The notes: generated from the sequence alone by a model not told the origin. A DNA stretch of 64,000 nucleotides from Stieleria sp. JC731 (GCF_020966635.1 NZ_JAJKFQ010000001.1:558001-622000); one strand, 5' to 3'. Shown: positions 10,047 to 23,733, counted from the stretch's first letter. Translations and numbers: made by a program.

Positions 10047-10145
10047 GTGACCATCGTGTCGATTGAACTGCTACATACCGCGTTCGGAATCCTGTTCACC
10101 TTCGTTTGGCTGTTTGTTGGCCAGATCATTGTCGCCAGCCGCTAA
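10047..10145 (+). CDS. possible 32-residue single-membrane-segment peptide
   Basis: An open frame starting with GTG at 10047 or GTG at 10056 and ending TAA at 10143-10145. The peptide from the second start is SIELLHTAFGILFTFVWLFV then GQIIVASR: one clean hydrophobic helix with a basic C-terminal end. An in-frame TGA at 10023-10025 limits the start to these codons. I see no strong ribosome-binding site, which is why confidence is low. It sits in the divergent region about 90 bases before the sulfatase gene. If real, it is a small inner-membrane peptide of unknown role; it could also be chance. Confidence 0.3.
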   Translation: MTIVSIELLHTAFGILFTFVWLFVGQIIVASR

Positions 10146-10181
10146 TCTCTGGCTTGGTCACCATAGCTTTCGTGTCTCGGC

Positions 10182-10226
10182 AATGTTCTGCCAGGCAACG
10201 TTCAGCCAGATAACGTCCAGCCAAAC
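10182..10226 (+). repeat. three tandem 15-base repeats ahead of the sulfatase gene
   Basis: AATGTTCTGCCAGGC, AACGTTCAGCCAGAT and AACGTCCAGCCAAAC follow each other without a gap. They share the frame AAyGTyCwGCCA. They end 12 bases before the sulfatase ATG, so they lie in the leader. They could be slippage debris or repeated binding sites. Confidence 0.6.
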
Positions 10227-10238
10227 GCCCCGATAAAG

Positions 10239-11720
10239 ATGACGAACTTGATTCGCTGTATTTCTAATCGTTGTATTCCCCGTCGCTGTTTCTCGGCGAT
10301 CCATCTGTGCTTCCTTATTTCCATAGTGTCCATCGGAAGCTCGCTTTCGGCTCAAGAAACTAAGGCAGTTTCACGGCCGAATATCGTCGTGATCGTTGCG
10401 GACGATCTCGGCTATGGCGAAACGGGAATGATGGGAAACCGCGAGATTCCGACACCGAATATCGACAGCCTGGCCGACCGTGGGATTCGCTGTACCAGTG
10501 GCTATGTGACGTCATCCTATTGCAGCCCTTCGCGTGCCGGTTTGTTGACTGGGCGTTATCAGTCACGATTCGGATATGACCAGAACCCGACAGGGGCTCG
10601 AAACCTGTTGCCGGATTCCGGATTGCCATTGACCGAGACAACGTTCGTCGAACAACTGCGAAACTCTGGCTACAAGACGGGCTTGGTTGGTAAGTGGCAT
10701 CTCGGGGCTGTTGCGGATCTGCACCCGATGCAGCGAGGCTTCGAATCGTTTTATGGCTTTTTGCACGAAGGGCATTTTTATGTCCCAGGATCGGTTGAGC
10801 ATCCCGATTCGTTCGCCAACGTGATGACGATGGTACGCGATAAGTCTTTGGATGCCGGTTCAGTGCTCCAGGACGGCAACTTCGTTCGAGGCAACTACGC
10901 ACCAATCAACGAGCCGGCTTACGATCAAGACAATCCGATCTTGCGCGGCAAAGATGTGATTGAAGAGTCTCGCTACCTGACTGAAGCGATCTCGGACGAA
11001 TCTGTTGAGTTCATCAAGCAGAACCACGAGTCTCCGTTCTGCCTGATGGTTTGCTACAACGCGGTTCATAGTCCAATGCAAGCGCCACTGGAGGACTGCG
11101 AAGCGTTGAAGCGGATTGAGGATGTCCAGCGACGAATCTTTGCGGGAATGTTGGTGTCCATGGATCGTGGTATCGGGCAACTGCTTGATGCGATCGATGA
11201 GCATAGCTTGCGGCGAAACACCATGATCGTGTTCCTAAGCGACAATGGCGGGCCGACCAAAGAGCTGACCAGCAGCAACAAGCCACTCGCCGGCGGGAAA
11301 GGAACGCTCTATGAAGGCGGGGTTCGGATTCCAATGGTCTGGAGCTTTCCGGATCGACTTCCCGAAGGTGTTGTCGAGCAACGACCGATCCTAAGTCTGG
11401 ACATCGCCGCAACGGCACTGGATGTCGCGGGCTTGCCAATTCCGGAGAACGTCGATGGCGTCAGTCTGATGAGCTGGATCGATTCTCCGCTGGCGAAAGG
11501 TCACGAAACGATTTTTTGGCGGATGCAACGCGGCAAAAAGGCCCTGCGGAGCGGTAACTGGAAAGTCGTTTCACCGGGCGAGAGCCAGCCCTTTGAGCTC
11601 TACCACCTGGCAAGCGACATTGGCGAAGAACGTGACCTGGCCGCCAAACAACCGGAAAAGCTAAGTGAGCTAATCAATCGCTGGCAATCCTTCAATCGTC
11701 AAATGCCACCGCTGAAGTAG
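10239..11720 (+). CDS. formylglycine-dependent sulfatase (arylsulfatase family), secreted
   Basis: A 493-residue protein with an N-terminal hydrophobic leader ending near SLSAQ (residue 39). It hydrolyses a sulfate ester, probably on a polysaccharide. Asp55/Asp56 in VADDLGYG are metal ligands. The CSPSRAGLLTGR signature places Cys95 as the residue oxidised to formylglycine, and FLSDNGGP supplies the later metal-site Asp/Asn pair. The next two genes (PSD1 and DUF1501 families) lie on the same strand; sulfatase plus PSD1/DUF1501 is a recurring planctomycete neighbourhood linked by inference to sulfated-glycan breakdown. A sulfatase-maturing enzyme is not in the window. The substrate cannot be read from sequence. 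Confidence 0.95.
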   Translation: MTNLIRCISNRCIPRRCFSAIHLCFLISIVSIGSSLSAQETKAVSRPNIVVIVADDLGYGETGMMGNREIPTPNIDSLADRGIRCTSGYVTSSYCSPSRAGLLTGRYQSRFGYDQNPTGARNLLPDSGLPLTETTFVEQLRNSGYKTGLVGKWHLGAVADLHPMQRGFESFYGFLHEGHFYVPGSVEHPDSFANVMTMVRDKSLDAGSVLQDGNFVRGNYAPINEPAYDQDNPILRGKDVIEESRYLTEAISDESVEFIKQNHESPFCLMVCYNAVHSPMQAPLEDCEALKRIEDVQRRIFAGMLVSMDRGIGQLLDAIDEHSLRRNTMIVFLSDNGGPTKELTSSNKPLAGGKGTLYEGGVRIPMVWSFPDRLPEGVVEQRPILSLDIAATALDVAGLPIPENVDGVSLMSWIDSPLAKGHETIFWRMQRGKKALRSGNWKVVSPGESQPFELYHLASDIGEERDLAAKQPEKLSELINRWQSFNRQMPPLK

Positions 11721-11837
11721 CAACCCTTCCCGGGACCGAGATTCCGGGGCCAAACTTGCGAACGCGCCGCCAAGGGCTTAGGGTAGTGATTCCTACCTCC
11801 CGCCTTTTTAACCTTCTTTCGCTTGGCGGCCCGATTG

Positions 11838-15927
<4,090 letters not shown>

Positions 15928-15938
<11 letters not shown>

Positions 15939-17367
15939 TCGTCGACGATATTTAGAAACGGCTTCAACCGGATTTGGCGCCACCGTGCTGGCCGCGATGA
16001 TGTCCGGTGGTCGAACCTTTGGATCGACGAGCGATGGCGTTGCCTTGCCTTCCGGCGCGGCGCTCGAAAGAACACACCGACCGCCGCGGGCAAAGCATGT
16101 CATCTTTTGCTACATGTCCGGGGGAGTGTCGCATGTTGATTCTTTTGACCCCAAGCCAGAGCTTTCGCGATTGCACGGCAAGCCGATGCCGGTGAAAGTG
16201 CAAAGGACGCAGTTCAACAACAATGGCAACGTGATGGCTAGCCCATTCAAGTTCAGCCAACACGGCGAGTCGGGACTTGAAGTTAGCGATATGTTTCCAA
16301 ACATCGCAAGCGTTGCCGATGAGCTTGCCGTGATTCGATCGATGACGACAGCGGTAAACGAGCACGCACAAGGGAATTTCGTGATGCACAGCGGATTTCC
16401 CTTTATGGGGCATCCCAGTGCCGGTGCGTGGTGTTCATATGGTTTGGGTTGTGAGACCGACGAGCTGCCTGGATTCGTTGTCTTGCAAAGCCAAGGCGCG
16501 ACGGCACCACACGGAGGCGTCAGCTTATTTAGCAGCGGCTATCTTCCGGCAGAGCATCAAGGGTCGATTTTGGTTGCCGATGCCGAGGACGCGATCCGAA
16601 ACATTCGTCCGCTGGGTTTAGAAGCGATGCAACAGCGACGGTTAAGCCTGGCATCGGTGTTGGACAACCAATATGCCGCGATGACGCAGCATGACGCGCA
16701 AGTCGAAGCCGCGATCAAAAACTATGAAACGGCCTTTCGGATGCAAACGTCTGTGCCGGACCTTTGCGACCTGGCTGATGAAACGGAGGCGACCAAACGC
16801 GACTATGGTTTGGACTCGAATGATTCTCAGATGGCCGGCTATGGTAGACAGTGCTTATTGGCGCGGCGTCTGGTCGAAAAAGGTGTTCGGTTTATTGAAT
16901 TGAGCTGCTTACCGCAAACCGTCGGCGGGGGGCAGGCACCCAATCCATGGGATCAACACAGTGGACTCGAAACCGGCCACAGGACGATGAGCCGACAAGT
17001 TGATCAACCGATCGCTGCGCTGATTAAAGATTTGCGACAAAGAGGCTTGTTGGACGAAACCTTGGTCGTATGGGGAGGCGAGTTTGGCCGAACACCGTTT
17101 TCGCAAGGCAGCAACGGGCGTGATCACAACCCGTTCGGTTTCAGCGTCTGGATGGCCGGCGGTGGAATCAAGGGCGGGGTGACGCATGGTGCAACCGATG
17201 AACTCGGCTACTATGCCGTCGAACACAAACAAACCGTGTATGACCTTTGGGCCACGGTCTTACATTTGCTTGGTGTCGATCACACCAAGTTAACGTACCG
17301 CTATAGCGGGCGTGATTTCCGGCTGACTGATGTCCACGGCGAAGTCATGATGCCGGTGATCGCATAG
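15928..17367 (+). CDS. DUF1501 domain protein, exported
   Basis: A 479-residue partner of the PSD1 gene. The start at 15928 is fixed by an AAGGAG site eight bases upstream and by an 11-base overlap with the PSD1 stop, which implies translational coupling. The leader ([20 protein letters not shown]) is Tat-like. The body ([48 protein letters not shown]) is the DUF1501 family, distantly related to sulfatases and alkaline phosphatases. The family almost always follows PSD1-type proteins in Planctomycetes. Its reaction is unknown. Confidence 0.95.
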
Positions 17368-17417
17368 ACGGACTTGGCAGATTTGTTCAAGTCCTTGGCC
17401 GTTGCGGATAGAAAATA

Positions 17418-20078
17418 CTAGATCGACTGTTGTTCGGCGATCTCTGTTGAGTCCGTCAAACTGCTACGAGGCGTGCTCAGTTGCATGCCTTTTTCCCAGG
17501 GGAAGCGAATGATGAATGTGGTGCCGCTACCGACGGTGGATTGGACCGAAAGGCTTCCGCCGAGCTCCTCGCAGGCTGCCTTTACCGCACCGAGTCCGAC
17601 ACCTCGACCAGAATAATCGGTCGCCACATCGCGTGTTGAGAAGCCGTCGCTGAACATCGCTTTGATCAGATCTTCGTCTGTTTCACAAGGGATTCCCAAC
17701 GAGGTCGCCTTGGTTCGGATGTTATCCCAGTCCAAGCCTCGGCCGTCGTCACTGAGTTGAATTTCGATCCAGCCGTTTTTGACATCGCTAGAGAATCGCA
17801 GATGTCCAGATTCTTCTTTTCCTGCAGCGGTGCGTTCATCAGGCGATTCCAACCCATGATCAACTGCATTTCGAACAATGTGCACAAGCGTTGGCCAGAA
17901 TGACTTCAGGCGTTCGCCAGGGACACAAAGGCCTCCATCATCGGTATGCACTTGCACAACACGGTCGAGCTGAACAGCAATTCTGGCCGCATGGTCAGCA
18001 AGTCGTTTCAGTTGTAGGTCAACCGGTTCCAGCAAACAGTGCTCGACGAATGGCAGAATGTCGCTGTATTCCGCTTCGCTGCGTAGCAGGTCGACGACGT
18101 GTTCCAGTTCAGATCGTGTGACCTGGATGGTTCCCTGGTTGCATGTGTCCAGGAAGGTTCCCATGCGATTCAAACCGTCATCCCAAACCCCTCGAAGTGA
18201 TTCGACTTCGATATCACTCGGCAGGCGGTTTTCGTCTTCCAGAACGGATTCCAACTCGTGAATGAATTTGGCAATCGAACGGAATCCGATGATCGCGCAG
18301 TTACCTTTGATGGTGTGGATAATGCGTCGAGATGTGATCAAATCTTTGGCGTGTTTGACGTCTTCGATCAGCTTGTTGCATTCACGAATGGAATCACAGA
18401 ACCCATCGCGATCCTTTAGTAGGTTGCCGATGACGTCCTGCAATTCTTTGATCGCTTGTTCTGCACGTTCCGCTTCCAGCTGTGCGGTGATGTCTTTGAC
18501 GATAATCAGGACACGGTTTAGCGTTCCGTCAGTCGAGACTTCGCGATAGTCAAGTTCGTAGGTTCGATCGTTGTGGTCCAAGCGTGAAGGGGCCTGCGCG
18601 GCAGCAACTTCGAATGGGAAAATTTCCGAGACGATTTGCTCGAAGCCCATCCAGAAGTCGTCTGACAGAGAAGAGTCTTCGCCCGCAAGGTAGTCCCAGA
18701 ACTTGGCATTTTCTGAAGGTTCGCCAAACCATTCGACAACTGCCTTGGAGCGTTCCGGCAGGATGCTTCCGTCGGTGTCGACAGTGAAGATCCCGTCACC
18801 GGTGCTATCAAGTACCAATTGCAACGATGCGGTTCGTTGTTTGACCGCTTGTTCCAGGCCGCTGTTCACTTCGGCAAGGCTGTTGGACAGGTCGCTTAGC
18901 TTTTGGTTTTGGGTGCGTAAATCCAGCACACTGGTGCGAACTCGGATCGCCGCGATCACCATGCTTGCCAAACCAATCAGGACGATCAGGCCGGTTGCCG
19001 TGCGACTGATCACGATTGTGCTTTCAGCCGTTTGGCTGGTGTTTTCGGCGAATGCTTCGGAAAACGCTGTCAGTTCCGACGTGCATTGCTGAAGAGCATG
19101 CGCCGACTGTTCGGCACGTCGCTGTACATCATAAAGGTCAAGGGTCCGTAGCAGGATCTCGCGACGTTTCGATGCCAAGGTTTGGTTCGAGCCAGAGGCG
19201 TCGATTCGCGAGATCAATTGGTTGGTTAGCTTCTTGAGCATTTCCAACCGATCTCCGAACGCTTCATCGGTTAAGACGCGTTCGATCTGATCGAGTGACT
19301 TTTGCAGTTTCTGTGTGGTTTGTGCGACTTCGTTGGCCGACAGCGAATTAAGTACATCAATGTTCTTGGCAGCCGCGATGCGACCGGCAAGCGCATTGAG
19401 CTGTTGCGCCGAAAGGTTGAATGCATCGATCGCTTCGGTTTGGATTCGGGTATCACCGACGATCAAACCTCGGACATGGTCGTCGTGAGGTTCGCCAGTG
19501 GCGAGGTGGTGTGCGATTTCACGCATCTCCAGCACGTAGTTCAATCGCAGGATACCGGAGATCGCGGCTGTTTCTTGCAACAGTAAATTCAGGTCGGCAT
19601 CGATTCCAGAATGCGATTTTTGGAATTGCGAACCCAACTCGTCGGTTTGTTTGGCAATGTCAAAGAGATGCTGACGTGCTTGCAGGAATCCATCAACTTC
19701 GTCGTCCAAACGCGATGCCGCTTCTTTCGGGAAACGCGGGTTTGAAACGATCTCAGGGTCGCCGAGTTGATCGTGCAATCGCTCCAATGTATTTAGTGCG
19801 ACGCTTTCGTCGTGCTTGTCGTTTTCAAGCTGCTCAATTTCGTTGCGATTGAGTCGCTCGAGATTGCTTTGGCTCAAGAACATTCGGCCGACCGAGTCGT
19901 TCAGTTCGACCAATTGACTTTGGATGGGGACCACATCATCGGACAATTGCGTAATCGATTTGCCCAAGGTGTGTTGGACGACGCATATCGTGACGATCAT
20001 GCTTGCAAGAACGAACGCCCCGAGCGCGGCGATCGTCTTGACGTTGCGTTCAATATTACTTCCGGAATTCAGGGTCAC
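17418..20078 (-). CDS. membrane-bound CheA-like histidine kinase with PAS and Hpt domains
   Basis: 886 residues beginning with GTG at 20078. Layout: membrane segment 15-35; a long helical, probably periplasmic sensor region 40-350; second membrane segment about 354-378; coiled-coil linker; PAS domain about 415-535 (LVLDSTGDGIFTVDTDG); Hpt domain about 550-655 with His588 in HTIKGN; then an ATPase domain with N box HIVRNAVDHGLE (Asn737), G1 box DDGRGLDW and GRGVGLG. A His on an Hpt domain ahead of a HATPase is the CheA arrangement, but no CheW-like or receiver domain is present. It overlaps the upstream binding-protein gene by GTGA, so that protein is its likely sensor partner. The response regulator must be encoded elsewhere. 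Confidence 0.92.
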   Translation of the reverse strand: MTLNSGSNIERNVKTIAALGAFVLASMIVTICVVQHTLGKSITQLSDDVVPIQSQLVELNDSVGRMFLSQSNLERLNRNEIEQLENDKHDESVALNTLERLHDQLGDPEIVSNPRFPKEAASRLDDEVDGFLQARQHLFDIAKQTDELGSQFQKSHSGIDADLNLLLQETAAISGILRLNYVLEMREIAHHLATGEPHDDHVRGLIVGDTRIQTEAIDAFNLSAQQLNALAGRIAAAKNIDVLNSLSANEVAQTTQKLQKSLDQIERVLTDEAFGDRLEMLKKLTNQLISRIDASGSNQTLASKRREILLRTLDLYDVQRRAEQSAHALQQCTSELTAFSEAFAENTSQTAESTIVISRTATGLIVLIGLASMVIAAIRVRTSVLDLRTQNQKLSDLSNSLAEVNSGLEQAVKQRTASLQLVLDSTGDGIFTVDTDGSILPERSKAVVEWFGEPSENAKFWDYLAGEDSSLSDDFWMGFEQIVSEIFPFEVAAAQAPSRLDHNDRTYELDYREVSTDGTLNRVLIIVKDITAQLEAERAEQAIKELQDVIGNLLKDRDGFCDSIRECNKLIEDVKHAKDLITSRRIIHTIKGNCAIIGFRSIAKFIHELESVLEDENRLPSDIEVESLRGVWDDGLNRMGTFLDTCNQGTIQVTRSELEHVVDLLRSEAEYSDILPFVEHCLLEPVDLQLKRLADHAARIAVQLDRVVQVHTDDGGLCVPGERLKSFWPTLVHIVRNAVDHGLESPDERTAAGKEESGHLRFSSDVKNGWIEIQLSDDGRGLDWDNIRTKATSLGIPCETDEDLIKAMFSDGFSTRDVATDYSGRGVGLGAVKAACEELGGSLSVQSTVGSGTTFIIRFPWEKGMQLSTPRSSLTDSTEIAEQQSI

Positions 20079-21319
20079 TGGTACGTCTCCTCAACCGTAT
20101 ATTGGTCTGCGTCAACGATCGCTTGGTTCCAATCTTCTAGCAGTATCAGTTGCCCGTCGCGAATCGACGTTGGCCAGATTTGATGACTGAACTGGTGCTC
20201 GTCTTTGGATAGTTGGTGTTTAAACCCAAGACCCAAATCGATTGGTTTTCCACTTTCGATCCCATCAATAAAACTTTCCGCGCTCGCATCGGGGCCTGCC
20301 AATTGCAGCCCTTCGACAAATGCTTTTGCGACAAGGAAGCCTTCTAAACTGACAAAGTTCTGACTTTCGGCAGGAACAATGCGGCGAAATTCGATTGCCG
20401 CATCGGTGTTGCTTGTTGGTGTCGGTACGACTTGTGTGATGATGACTCCGTCGCCCTGGTCACCCAGTTCCGCGACCAGCGATGAACTCCCAACGAATGA
20501 CACGTTCAGGAACACCGGATTAAAGAAGTGCTGACGAGCGGTTTTGATGAACTTCGCACACGGTTTGTAGGCCCCGACCATGATGACCGCTTTGACAGAT
20601 TCGCGTGGATCCATCAAGCGGCTTAAGCCGTCTTCGATGTCAACGGTGTTGCGGGTGTAGCGCCCGTGTGGAAGATACTCTGCGTCCTCAAAGCCAATTT
20701 CTTTTAGTGCTTTGACGGCGCCTTTCCAACCGGCATCGCCATAAGCGTCATTTTGAGTGAAGAAGCCAACCTCGCTTGGCGAGATGCCCAGTTCTTTAAC
20801 AACACCCTGAATCATCTTTGCCGTCTCTTCGGCATATGACGCACGGTAGTTGATCACGTACCGGTCCGGAGGCGATTTTCGCAGTAAACCCGCGCCGGTG
20901 AACGCACCGAACATCGGGATCTTTTTCTCGTTTGCGATCGGTACTGCGACCGCAGCGGTTGGCGTTCCGACGTTTCCGATCACACACATGACATCGTGCT
21001 GGTCAATCAACGTCCGCATATTCGGAGCCGTCTTGCTGGGCTCGTACGAATCGTCTAACGCGATCAGTTCCAGCGCTCGTCCGTGGACGCCCCCACGATT
21101 GTTAACGTAGTCGAAGTATGTTTCGATCCCCAGCCGCATCCCGTTTCCAAGCGCGCTCGCCGGTCCCGAAAATGCAGCGGACATTCCGATTCGCCATGGT
21201 TCGCCATTGACCGGCTTGTCTGGATCGTTTGCCTTGGTCGGGCAAACTCCAATCAAACTGAATGTGACTACAGCGATGAAGGTGAGGTGTGTTGAGTCGA
21301 ATTTAAAGAACCGTGGCAT
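20075..21319 (-). CDS. periplasmic branched-chain-amino-acid/urea-type substrate-binding protein
   Basis: I start at 21319 (MPRFFKFDSTHLTFIAVV), which has GGAG six bases upstream and gives a proper leader; an ATG at 21391 adds 24 hydrophilic residues. The mature protein (RIGMSAAFSGPASALGNGMR, VNNRGGVHGRALELIALDDS, IGNVGTPTAAVAVPIANEKK) is a type-1 periplasmic binding fold of the LivJ/AmiC/urea-binding group. No ABC permease or ATPase gene is adjacent. The stop overlaps the GTG of the CheA-like kinase gene, so its likely job is to present a small ligand to that kinase rather than to a transporter. The ligand is unknown. Confidence 0.9.
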   Translation of the reverse strand: MPRFFKFDSTHLTFIAVVTFSLIGVCPTKANDPDKPVNGEPWRIGMSAAFSGPASALGNGMRLGIETYFDYVNNRGGVHGRALELIALDDSYEPSKTAPNMRTLIDQHDVMCVIGNVGTPTAAVAVPIANEKKIPMFGAFTGAGLLRKSPPDRYVINYRASYAEETAKMIQGVVKELGISPSEVGFFTQNDAYGDAGWKGAVKALKEIGFEDAEYLPHGRYTRNTVDIEDGLSRLMDPRESVKAVIMVGAYKPCAKFIKTARQHFFNPVFLNVSFVGSSSLVAELGDQGDGVIITQVVPTPTSNTDAAIEFRRIVPAESQNFVSLEGFLVAKAFVEGLQLAGPDASAESFIDGIESGKPIDLGLGFKHQLSKDEHQFSHQIWPTSIRDGQLILLEDWNQAIVDADQYTVEETYQ

Positions 21320-21700
21320 GGTAGCTCCAGTCGGTCGCCAGAATCCATGTGTTTGTCGTTCCGGATCGGTGCGGAATGATTCCATGGTCAACTTGGGGTA
21401 TCGAAAGATACTTGTCGAAGAAACATTGTCGCCTTTGTACAGGGGTTCTCCCTTAGAGCGGCTGAAACGGCCCCCCTGAAAGGCCTGATGTAAGGAGTTG
21501 CCTTACAAGTTTGCTTCAGCCGCCGAACTCGTGCAATTAAATGTAGGTCTGCTTTGGTGTTTGATGAATAGGCTGTTTCAAAGACATTCCAGATGCGTCT
21601 GGCGAAGGTTAGCCAACCTGCTCTTGCGGAGGAGTCAGATGCCTTGATAAACGCTAGCAGTTAGCCCCACTAATTGCTCGACTTGTGTCAACCAAACTTC
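21320..21700. other. divergent intergenic region with a short hairpin
   Basis: Holds the promoters of the binding-protein/kinase operon (minus) and the lipoprotein gene (plus). A dyad TGTAAGG-agttg-CCTTACA lies at 21489-21507 and could be an operator or a small hairpin. I see no gene or RNA family. Confidence 0.5.
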
Positions 21701-22327
21701 ATGCACCAGATGTTTCTCCGTCGTTATCAACGATTCGCACCAGCGTTTATTTTTGGGATCATGATCCTGGCCCTCTGCTCCGGATGTGCGACTTTGGTTA
21801 GCGAAAGACGCTATCCGGTGACGATCGACAACCCGCCTGGCCCGACTTATTTTTCTGTCATTGACCAGGAGAATAATGTCATTCAACAGGGTGTGACTCC
21901 TCAGCAGGTCACTCTCGATGCCAAACGCTATCCCTTCATTCCCGCGAAATACTCGGTCGTTTTCGCAGGCGGTTCCAACACAAGTCAAACAAAAGAAATC
22001 AGGGCAAAACCTGATCCCTGGATTGTTGGAAACTTAGTTGTTGGGGGCGTTCCCGGGATCATCGTCGATGGGGCGAGCGGGGCAATGTACAAGCTTCCCA
22101 AGAAGGTCGAAGGGTTTGTCCCGACCCAAGCGACGATCACCGATGCTGGACAAGGCGCGACTATTGCCAACGCGGTTGCCTTTGGAACGCCCGCCAATTC
22201 GGTTGCCCAGCCAGCAGAATCGACCGTCGTTTCGGCTCAACTAAGTGATGAAAACGACGGCATCGGCACTCAACAAGTTCCGGTTCGTACCGCATCGGCG
22301 ATCGGATCGGAAAGGATTACGCAGTAG
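21701..22327 (+). CDS. hypothetical lipoprotein with PEGA-like domain
   Basis: About 208 residues; ATGs at 21701 and 21710 are both possible, and an upstream in-frame TTG at 21674 is unlikely. The leader ends in LCSGC, a good lipobox, so the mature protein starts at that Cys and is lipid-anchored. The following PVTIDNPPGPTYFSVIDQE to VTPQQVTLDAKR stretch resembles PEGA/surface-anchor beta domains; the segment VGNLVVGGVPGIIVDGASGA is Gly-rich and could pack in a membrane or barrel. The tail is low-complexity Ala/Thr/Gln. I do not recognise a function, and it has no evident operon partner. Confidence 0.72.
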   Translation: MHQMFLRRYQRFAPAFIFGIMILALCSGCATLVSERRYPVTIDNPPGPTYFSVIDQENNVIQQGVTPQQVTLDAKRYPFIPAKYSVVFAGGSNTSQTKEIRAKPDPWIVGNLVVGGVPGIIVDGASGAMYKLPKKVEGFVPTQATITDAGQGATIANAVAFGTPANSVAQPAESTVVSAQLSDENDGIGTQQVPVRTASAIGSERITQ

Positions 22328-22373
22328 CGGTTGGCTTGCTAAAAGCCATGTCGATCATCGCCAGCGTTGTTGG

Positions 22374-23189
22374 CTAGCGAAAGCGGACTTGCTGAACTTC
22401 ACCACTGCGAAGGTCGACGTGTTGACCATTGTGTTGCAAACGCAGCGAACCGTCATCGGAGATACCAAGGCAGTGGCCTTCGATGATTTGATCGTTTTGA
22501 CGAAGTGAGATCTGTCGTCCCGACAATGCACATCGCGAGCGATAGGACTGAATCAATCGATTGCGTGATGATGCCGCATCGTCACCGGTCGTTTCATCAA
22601 TCAGTTCTAAAACCGACGTGACGATCGATTGAAGTAGGTCTTCCCGGCAAATGCTCCGCTGGGCAATCTGGGTCAGTGCGACAGCGGACGTTTCCGTGTC
22701 GGTCAATTCGGGTGCCCGATCGATGTTGATGCCGATTCCGATCACCATCCGGTCAGGCGCTGAGGCAGATGTCTCGATCAGGATTCCACCAAGCTTTCGT
22801 AGCTGTGGGGTGGTTGGAGTGGTTTCAACGATGCAGATGTCGTTGGGCCATTTCAGCGATACCTTTAACGGTGCACAGCTATGTTCGATCCCTTGCGCGA
22901 CTCCGATGCCGGCTGCGATTGAGATTAGTGTCGCGTTGGGCGATCGAACGTCAAAGCGAATCAGTAGCGAAAAAGTCAGCGAGTCGTGGCTGCTGAGCCA
23001 TTGATTACCTTGGCGTCCGCGTCCAGAGGTTTGTCGATCGGTCAGGAACAGCTTGGGAAGGTGACTTTCATTCGCGAGACCGGATTGGACATCGTTTAGC
23101 GCGTCGGTGTTAGTCGATAAAGTTTCGTCGGCGTAGCGACACGATCCGATCACACCATCGCTGAGCAGTTCTGTGACTGCCAGACGCAT
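22374..23189 (-). CDS. birA: biotin--protein ligase without repressor domain
   Basis: About 271 residues from the ATG at 23189 (MRLAVTELLSDG); starting at 23297 would add a Cys/Arg-rich stretch without family similarity. The enzyme makes biotinyl-AMP and attaches biotin to the carboxyl carrier protein. Visible motifs are SGRGRQGNQW (biotin/AMP loop) and KWPNDICI (catalytic Lys). The N-terminal winged helix of E. coli BirA is missing, so this is a class I ligase that should not act as a repressor. The small acidic membrane protein gene lies 26 bases upstream on the same strand. Confidence 0.92.
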   Translation of the reverse strand: MRLAVTELLSDGVIGSCRYADETLSTNTDALNDVQSGLANESHLPKLFLTDRQTSGRGRQGNQWLSSHDSLTFSLLIRFDVRSPNATLISIAAGIGVAQGIEHSCAPLKVSLKWPNDICIVETTPTTPQLRKLGGILIETSASAPDRMVIGIGINIDRAPELTDTETSAVALTQIAQRSICREDLLQSIVTSVLELIDETTGDDAASSRNRLIQSYRSRCALSGRQISLRQNDQIIEGHCLGISDDGSLRLQHNGQHVDLRSGEVQQVRFR

Positions 23190-23215
23190 GCGCGCTTCGG
23201 TTTCACCAACACAGT

Positions 23216-23398
23216 CTAGAAAGGCATCCACGATCCGAACGTCGCCAAAAAAGTCAGAAGGAACAGAAGCAGCAACCCGGCAGCGACATACCGCCAAAGT
23301 TTTGGGATGTCATCAATCGCACGTCGATTGCCAAATTCACGCTCAATGTACTCTTCGTAATCAAAGCCGTCTTCGTCTTCTTCTTCGTCGTACGACAT
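23216..23398 (-). CDS. small acidic single-pass membrane protein
   Basis: A 60-residue protein: an acidic N-terminal half (SYDEEEDEDGFDYEEYIE), a basic/amphipathic bridge (REFGNRRAIDDIPKLWRY), then one hydrophobic helix (VAAGLLLLFLLTFLATFG) and a short end. By the positive-inside rule the acidic half should face the cytoplasm. It lies 26 bases upstream of birA on the same strand, probably in one transcript. I do not know a function; clear composition and spacing argue it is real rather than chance. Confidence 0.72.
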   Translation of the reverse strand: MSYDEEEDEDGFDYEEYIEREFGNRRAIDDIPKLWRYVAAGLLLLFLLTFLATFGSWMPF

Positions 23399-23733
23399 CG
23401 GTTTATCGGACTGTGATCGAATAGTCTGGCAAGCTGTAATAGATCATTCGAGCGTATGCACGCAACGAATCGTCCAGGGATTCACCAAAGTGTACCTGGG
23501 CTTGAAAGTGTACCCGGGCATGAAGACGATCAAAGGCATGGAGCTTGTGTTTAGAATCCAGTTCGATTCGCGAGAATTCGAGGCGATGGTGGCTCGTTGA
23601 TGATCAAGAGATTTTGAAAATCAAACGTCGTCCCCATGCAAAAGCCTTCCCTGGTCAAATGGGGTGGGCTGCGGTTAAACTGTGGCCGCCGAAGGGGGCT
23701 TCAAATAGAGCCGAACAGGCTTTCAGGCAAACC
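23399..23733. other. gene-free stretch before the tRNA
   Basis: Between the small membrane protein (minus) and the tRNA (plus). It should contain the promoters of both. A short near-repeat (AAGTGTACCTGGGC / AAGTGTACCCGGGC, 23489-23521) is visible; nothing else is. Confidence 0.5.

Larger units (their letters stand above)
9548..10238. other. intergenic region between divergent ftsK and sulfatase genes
   Basis: About 690 bases that should hold promoters for both divergent genes. A minus-strand frame at 9563-9844 shows no leader, motif or normal composition and is not called. Two things stand out: a possible 32-codon membrane peptide at 10047-10145 and three 15-base tandem repeats at 10182-10226, both described separately. 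I see no RNA gene. Confidence 0.6.

Noticed and set aside
20075-21319. An ABC transporter for amino acids or urea
   Set aside because: Only the binding protein is present; there is no permease or ATPase and the gene is coupled to a kinase.
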